DNA from: Uranotaenia lowii
Lineage: Eukaryota > Arthropoda > Insecta > Diptera > Culicidae
Reading direction: 5' to 3'
DNA length: 64,000 nt
Assembly: GCF_029784155.1 (NCBI RefSeq)
Contig: NC_073692.1
Coordinates: 21,519,359-21,583,358, forward strand
Part shown: positions 58,440-64,000 of the stretch, piece by piece
How the letters are laid out: every line of letters starts with the position of its first letter
Position numbering within the stretch: position 1 is the stretch's first letter
Notes under the pieces: model-generated
The model's database searches: none
Seen by the model: only the letters and a program-made list of their open reading frames with translations
Told to the model about the DNA's origin: nothing
Translations under genes and position numbers: made by a program

Positions 58440-59830
58440 CCTCTCAATGTGCCTTTTTTCTCGTTTTCAAGCTGTGTTTTCAATTTGCTTCATAGTTGAA
58501 TCTTATCTAAAGCTGTTCTCTTCATCCGCTTGCTTTTCAATTTTGATAAGATACTTAAGCTCGACCCATTTTTTTTTTAAATTTCAAGCTGTCTTCTCAC
58601 TTGATTATGAATTTTATTAAACTTAAAGCTGTCCTCTTAATTCACCTTTCAATTTCAAGCTGTTTTCTCAACTTGCTTGAAATTTCTATCGTTAAGTTAA
58701 TGCTGTACTCTCGATTTCAAGCTGTCCTCTCAACTCGCTTGAAATTTTTATCGATATGTTTAGGCTGTCTTCTCAAACTGTCTTTTCAATTTAAAGCTGT
58801 CTTCTCAATTCGCTTGAAATTTCTATCGATATGTTCAGGTTGTCCTCTCAACACGCCTTTTCAATTTCAAACTGCCCTCTTAGCTCGGCTTTTCTATTTT
58901 TAGCTGTCGTCTCAACTCGTTTTAAATTTCTATCGATATGTTCAGACTGTCATTTTAACTCGCCTTTCAATTTCATTCTGTCCTCTCAACTCTCAGGCTG
59001 TCCTCTCAACTCCCTTGAAATGTCTATCGATATGATCAGGTTGTCCTCTCTCAACTCGCCTTTTCAATTTTAAGCTGTCCTCTCAACTCGTTTGAAATTT
59101 CTATCGATATGTTCAGGCTGTCCTCTCAACTCTTCTTCCAATTTCAAGCTGATTCACAACTTGCCATGAAATATCTATCGATATGTTCAGGCTGCTCGCT
59201 AAGCTCACCTTTCATTTTCAAGCTGTCTTCTCAAGTCCTTTGAAAGTTTTATCGATATATTCAGGCTGTCCTCTCAACTCGCTCGAAATTTATATCGATA
59301 TGTCCAGGCTGTAATCTCAACTCGCCTTTTTCAATTTCAAGCTGTCCTCTCAACTTGCTTAACATTTTTAGCAATATATTCAGGCTGTCCTCTCAATTCG
59401 CCTTTCAATTTCAAGCTGTCCTCTCAACTTGCTTAACATTTTTAGCAATATATTCAGGCTGTCCCCTCAACTCGCCTTTCAATTGCAAGCAGTCCTCTGA
59501 ACTATTTTGGAATTTTTTTTCAATATGTTCAAGCTGTTCCCTAAATTCGCGTTTAAAATTAAAAGCTGTCCTCTCAACTCCACTGAATTTTTTATCGTTT
59601 AAGTTAGGTTGTCCTTTCAATTCGCCTTTTCAATTTCAAGCTGTCCTCTCAACTCATTTGAAATTTTCTTTAGATATGTTCAGGATGTTCTCTCAACTCG
59701 CCTTTTCAATTTCAAGTTGTCATCTCAACTCGCTTGAAATTTCTAACTTCATGTTCAGGAAGACAACTCAACTCGCCTTTTTCAATTTCATGTTGTCCTC
59801 CCAATTCGCTTGAAATTTGTGAAAATGGTG
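58440..59830. repeat. second hairpin array, same loop, different stems
   Basis: About 18 imperfect repeats of roughly 75 bp. Each holds a long-stem hairpin AATTTCAAGC/GCTTGAAATT, a spacer with ATCGATATG, and a short-stem hairpin CAGGC/GCCTT, both around TGTCCTCTCAACTC. Best preserved: 58651-58684 (10-bp perfect stem), 58714-58745 (9-bp perfect stem) and 59708-59741 (9-bp perfect stem). Others have mismatches or G-T pairs. The loop matches that of the array at 55313-55772, but the long stem is unrelated to any stem there. No LTR, primer-binding site or purine tract is visible nearby, so this is the relic of a related but different element. Frames such as 59355-59813 only translate the repeats. 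Confidence 0.88.
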
Positions 59831-62435
59831 AACTTCGCTTTAATCGTCGATTGATTGGCTGACCGCGTGCACACTTGAGGCGAATGAGACGATGTCGTTT
59901 TTATGGATTCACACAATTCTGATCTACGACGAATTTGCAGGACTTATATTGACACTCTTCATCACTTTCCGGTTCGATATAAAAATGTGCGATGGGACCT
60001 TCAACATCTCTTTTAGAGCTACAGCTTGTCACTTAAAACAATTAATCAGTTTTTCTAGTGTTAAGATGTGGGCGAGCTGACTCTTAAAATACTAGTTAGG
60101 GCGTTATTTTTTTTTTTTTTAATTTACTTCAAATTGTTTGTGAATGTACATGTACATTTTGCTTGTTGTAGGCGTACAAAAATCGCACATCCAATTTTGC
60201 AACCCAGTCATTATGAATAGCTATATTTCCTTTACTTTTAAAGCTATATGGTATTTTGGTAAATTTAATAAGATTGTTCCTTTTGGTATAAGCAATTGAA
60301 CAACCCTGTTGTTTCTGCGATACATCTAGTTAGATGTTTTCTGGGTCCTATAAACCTCAGTTTCGAAACTTTCCTGTACTTCTTTTATTTCAAAATCTTC
60401 AATCCTACCATTTAAAAAAAATCAAAAACTTGAAAAAAACAATTTGGGTGGCTCTTAGCTTCGCTTAGCTTAGCTATTAAAAAGTCAAACTTTCATTGCC
60501 CACCTTCCCAAAATTTTAATCCTTTAATCAAAACAACAAACTGTGCCCAATTTCACTTTAATTGGAAATCGATGAGGCGAACTACATTGAAGTTGAAAAA
60601 TTTATTATAAAATGGTAAAAATTTCTATCAAAAGAATCATCGAAAATTCTGGCAACAGTGTAAAAATCTTGAAACTTAATTCGATTGAAGATTTTGTGAA
60701 ATCAAATGAAAAATAAAAGTATCTGTAACTGTTCGTGCTTAGTATTCTTTTCTTCTATAAAAACTTTCTTCTGGACGTAACATCTTGACACTGAAATATT
60801 CCGAAGTTCTATAAATTTTTATTAATTTATTTTATTCAGGACCTTTTTCAAACTTATTGGTATTCGTGTCCGAAAACATAAGGCAATTTTGAAACTAGCT
60901 TCCATAAATGTAAATGCGATTTTAGTAAGAATTACATCTCAGCTCTTGAACATTTAGAAAATATATCAAGGTCTCTTTTTTTACCTTTAAAAAAAATCCT
61001 ATTTCAGCGGTTGCCAATAGTAACTGGAATCAACTGAACAATAAGAAGGTTGAAGGTGTCACAGGTTTTTTTTTTCAGTTTTTCCCCCTTCACTTTTTCC
61101 ACAGTTAGAAAAAATTTCAATACCGAAAAAAAATTATATCAGTGTGAAAATGGTTAATAAGAAAAACGAAAGCAATAGTTCTAATCCAAAAAAAATGGTC
61201 AATCCAAGAATAAGAAAATCTGCCCCACATCCCGTCCGATCACGGATAAAAAAAGTAAATAATAACATTTTCATTCATGATCCATGTAAATCCGATTGAC
61301 AGACACATACAGAGGGAAACAAATAAACAAACAGAAATAAAAACTTTACCCTTGCTAGAACATCACCTAGGGCAGGGTTCCCTTCTCGATCGGGAAAGAA
61401 AATCAAACTGGCCATAAAAAGGTCCACGAACTGCTTACAGAAAACTTAATTCCAAACCGCTTCCCGCCGCCCGCCATCAAAAATCATTCGACCGGCCTCC
61501 GCGCTCCATAAACGTGAAACCGAACACTCACTTTCCGTGTCGATTTGTCGTGGTTGGTACCCCTTCAGGATTGCGTTTTGGACGGCCATTTTTACTTCCT
61601 CACCTCCACGACATCCGGCTCCGGTTTTGGTTCCTCTCCTTGAGGGAAGGAAACTTGGGTTTTCTGCGCCTGGAGTGGTAAAATCAATATTTTTTGCCGT
61701 ACCTTACAACCTAGCTACCTAATGCTCGACTGCGGAAGGTTTTCGTGTCGCCGCTCAAGTCGGGGTGAGCTTTTCTTGGTTGAGTTCTTTCATTGGCTTG
61801 TCCACTTTGGGGGTTGAAAGTTGGTAGCACAAAAAAAAGTGGTAAAAAACTTCTCGTATTGAGCCTGGTTCTTGTTTCAACACTTCTACAACGAACTACA
61901 CTTGTGCGATAAACTTTCCTACTACTATGGATGGGAAGAAATAAAAAAAAAACCTGGGTTTACAACGGGTTAGTTTAACAGCTCTCCTCCTGTGTTAGTC
62001 AATATTGGAAAACTTAATAGGAGGTTGTTTTTTTTTTCTAATTCATGTGAGTGGCTTACAGGTTTTTCTTCGAAATAAAACTTGAAACGTGTAGTGCAGT
62101 GTGAAAAGCAGACTTTTTTATCCGGTTTACCTTGGAACAGATGTACAGAAACGATTAATCGTTCATAATACTTCTCGGAAAGTTTTTCTCACATATGTAG
62201 TGGAAGTTGAAGGATGAAAACTACGTGGAATAGCTTGAAACAAAAAATGAACTATTGATAGAACATCCTAAAATGAATTACCTATTTAGTTTTACCAAAA
62301 AGGCTGAATCTTAGGTAGCAAACAATGCATCTTGACGGAAAGTCTATGCTTTTTTTTCATACGGTTCTTCTTTTTTGGTCACAATTTTCCGCTTAAAGCC
62401 GACCAAGTATAGAAGGAATTGATGTATAAGTATGT
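59831..62435. other. intergenic, no gene recognised
   Basis: AT-rich with a GC-richer part at 61380-61800. The frame at 61537-61722 (61 codons) has no domain. A few homopolymer runs occur; no further repeats are identified. Confidence 0.5.
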
Positions 62436-63030
62436 GAGAAAGTGAAATGCTTCCAGTATCTTGATAGCCAGATAACGGCTGATGGTGGTACCAAGAAAGA
62501 CATCGAAACCCGGATCAAGAAAGCCCGATTTGCATTTGCGAGTCTCAGCAACGTCAGATATTTCTACGAATGAAAATTCGAATCTTTAACTTAAACGACA
62601 AATTCGTATTGCTGTACAGGTGTGAAACTTGGTGCACATATGCGGTAACGACGCGAAAACTGCAAGTATTTGTAAACCGCTGTATGCGGAATATCATCCT
62701 CGCTTGGTGGCCTGGCAACTGGATCTCAAATGAGGAACTATTTCGCCGGTGTCATAAAAAAGGCGCTAGAAATCGAGATTCGGGAACGTAAGTGGAGATG
62801 GATTGGGTAAACGTTGCGAAAAGATGAGAACGAGATTTGCAGAGAGGCGCTTGAATGGAATCCAGAAGGACATTGGAGAAGCCTAGCCACCGAAATCCGA
62901 ACTGTCGACGAGAATCTTGACTGGGACCAGGTGAAGACGCTGGCTCCGGATCGTCAACAGTGGAGGTCTTGTACCACGGCCCTATGCGCCGAAGAATCGG
63001 CGCGGGACCGTTTAGTAAGTAAATAAGTGT
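62436..63030 (+). pseudogene. 5'-truncated, decayed RTE-type LINE tail
   Basis: Homologous to 35300-36205 but on the plus strand. Readable blocks: CFQYLDSQITADGG, DIETRIKKARFAFASL, then after a frameshift (about 62560) KIRIFNLNDKFVLLYRCETW and MRNIILAWWPGNWISNEEL. A second frameshift at about 62755 leads to the WRWIG block, a stop, then LRKDENEICREALEWNPEGH and LAPDRQQWRSC. About ten residues (the RRRGRPRNSW segment) are deleted after PEGH. The 3' end TTTAGTAAGTAAATAAG matches the TAAG tail of the other copy. The 5' truncation lies further downstream than in the other copy. Clearly dead. Confidence 0.88.
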
Positions 63031-63254
63031 GTGCAGACCTGTCTGGAGGTCTGAAGCTTGGAAACATCACCGGCAGCTTTGTCAGATCTACGGATTTCTC
63101 CGTATTTCTACAGATTTTAAGCATTTCTACGGAGCTACGGATCGATGCTTCAAATCTACGGACTTTCAGCATTTCCTACGGATTTTCTACGAATTATCGA
63201 AATTAACGGGATTCTGCGGATGAACGAAAATTCTACCTAACGACCAAAAAAAAG
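63031..63254. repeat. cluster of CTACGGA(TTT) repeats
   Basis: Between about 63088 and 63222 the phrases TCTACGGATTT, TTCTACAGATTTTAAGC, TTCTACGGAG, TCTACGGACTTTCAGC and CCTACGGATTTTC recur irregularly. Low-order decayed repeat, no coding sense. Confidence 0.6.
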
Positions 63255-63626
63255 GACATCAAGTTTATAGAGCTTATAGAGAGCGTCACTCTCGTGACGT
63301 GATGCTACTTTGGGATTAGTACGCGTGAGCTTATCCAAGCCTACAGTACAATTTATGAGGTTATCAGCCACCGAATCGAGAGCGTCTACGAGAATAGCGA
63401 TGACAAAGATGCCGATGATGCTCAAGATTCCGTTAATCCCGAACTAGCCTAGAGACGCAGTCAGCGAACAGGAGAAGCTACTCAACGCTAAGTGGTTTAC
63501 GTAGCCGCTGTTGATGAGTTAGAGCAACTTCGAATCGTCAGCAAGCTGAAGGGCCATGGGTACTACTTTCTACGGAAAACCACCATTGATAAGGCAATGG
63601 CAGCCATGAAGAAGTATGCGGCATGA
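63255..63626 (+). pseudogene. broken reading frame of unknown family
   Basis: One frame reads across 124 codons with three internal stops (TGA 63300-63302, TAG 63450-63452, TAA 63489-63491) and ends at TGA 63624-63626. The segments between stops look like real protein: STRELIQAYSTIYEVISHRI, an acidic stretch ENSDDKDADDAQDS, and VDELEQLRIVSKLKGHGYYF followed by TTIDKAMAAMKKYAA. Keeping one frame over several stops suggests a decayed gene or transposon ORF rather than an intron. It begins about 220 bp after the RTE tail. I do not recognise the family. Confidence 0.45.
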
Positions 63627-64000
63627 GAAGCGGTTATCCTACCCTAGCTCACAGGTTTCGTGATACAAACGTTCGATAGACGAAAATAAACGAAAGTGAG
63701 GTTATCACCAAGCAGCCGTTCGAAAATTAGGTCGGTTTTTTCCAATATCTAGCGACTTCATCGTCTTTTATTTTATTTTATTTGGAGTCTTTGACCGTGA
63801 AATCATACAGACTTAAAAACTTAAAATTAAGAACTAGCCTAATGATTATAATTTTAATGGCATGTTCGGCGGAATGAAAACTAGAGAGAATTTTTGTTAT
63901 AGAAATTTGAAAGAAAGGTGGATAAATAGATAGGTGGTTGCGTCAATAGGAGAAAGCTTGATAGGTGTTGAAATTTTAGGCTAGAGGGCATGTTGATGAA
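63627..64000. other. no gene; dispersed repeat fragment at 63855-63950
   Basis: 63855-63950 is similar to 18135-18230 (ATGGCATG.TCG..GG.ATGAAA..CTA.AGAGAA) over about 95 bp. A TTTTATTTTATTTTATTT microsatellite precedes it (63767-63782). The rest holds nothing I recognise. Confidence 0.55.

Noticed and set aside
58601..59813. Frames of 69-152 codons
   Set aside because: Translation of the second hairpin array.

Overview
This window reads as non-coding, repeat-dominated DNA from an insect, most likely a mosquito-like dipteran. The grounds are an AT-rich background, a Jockey-clade LINE with a triple CCHC-knuckle ORF1, CR1/L2-like and RTE-like LINE remnants, a tRNA-headed SINE, TTAA and hAT MITEs, and degenerate 'GGCCGAA' repeats. 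The species call is inference. No host gene is confidently present. The best candidates are one possible terminal exon (28052-28141), one 74-codon small ORF (39031-39255) and a broken reading frame at 63255-63626, so the window may be intergenic or intronic.

Layout. Six blocks of a 9-bp satellite occupy about 11 kb: 1-1324 (unit GACAATTTT), and 3190-4527, 13536-15801 (running into a 500-base N gap), 43362-45942, 48150-50968 and 57014-57592 (unit TGACAAAAA, in either orientation). Every long MTK-, NDK-, FLS-, FCH- or FVI-repeat frame is a translation of these arrays and not a gene. Between them lie a decayed CR1/L2-like LINE (6991-8925), two copies of a TTAA-flanked MITE family (6028-6179 and 12707-13466), a 121-bp hAT-type MITE with 8-bp target duplication (10643-10763), a full-length Jockey-clade LINE (20056-24550, minus strand, 12-bp target duplication, one nonsense codon in ORF2), two 5'-truncated RTE-type LINE tails (35300-36205 and 62436-63030), a foldback element (34116-34553), a tRNA-derived SINE (41700-41829) and several diverged repeat pairs.

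The most interesting structure is at 52964-56189: a complete, young, non-autonomous LTR retrotransposon on the minus strand (identical 165-bp LTRs, TGTTG target duplication, primer-binding site and polypurine tract correctly placed, no coding capacity). Its 5' leader carries an array of at least 15 short hairpins. They share one loop (TGTCCTCTCAACTC or the related GTCCTCCCAACA on the plus strand) but have different, mutually compensating stems. A second array with the same loop and yet other stems lies at 58440-59830, without recognisable LTRs. Conserved loops on covarying stems point to a selected RNA (or cruciform) structure, plausibly a packaging or Gag-recognition signal that lets the element use proteins of another retrotransposon. 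That role is inference.

The satellite blocks at 48150-50968 and 57014-57592 face each other, and their inner flanks (50972-51470 and 56535-57013) are diverged inverted copies. This part of the locus is therefore an old inverted duplication into which the LTR element later inserted.
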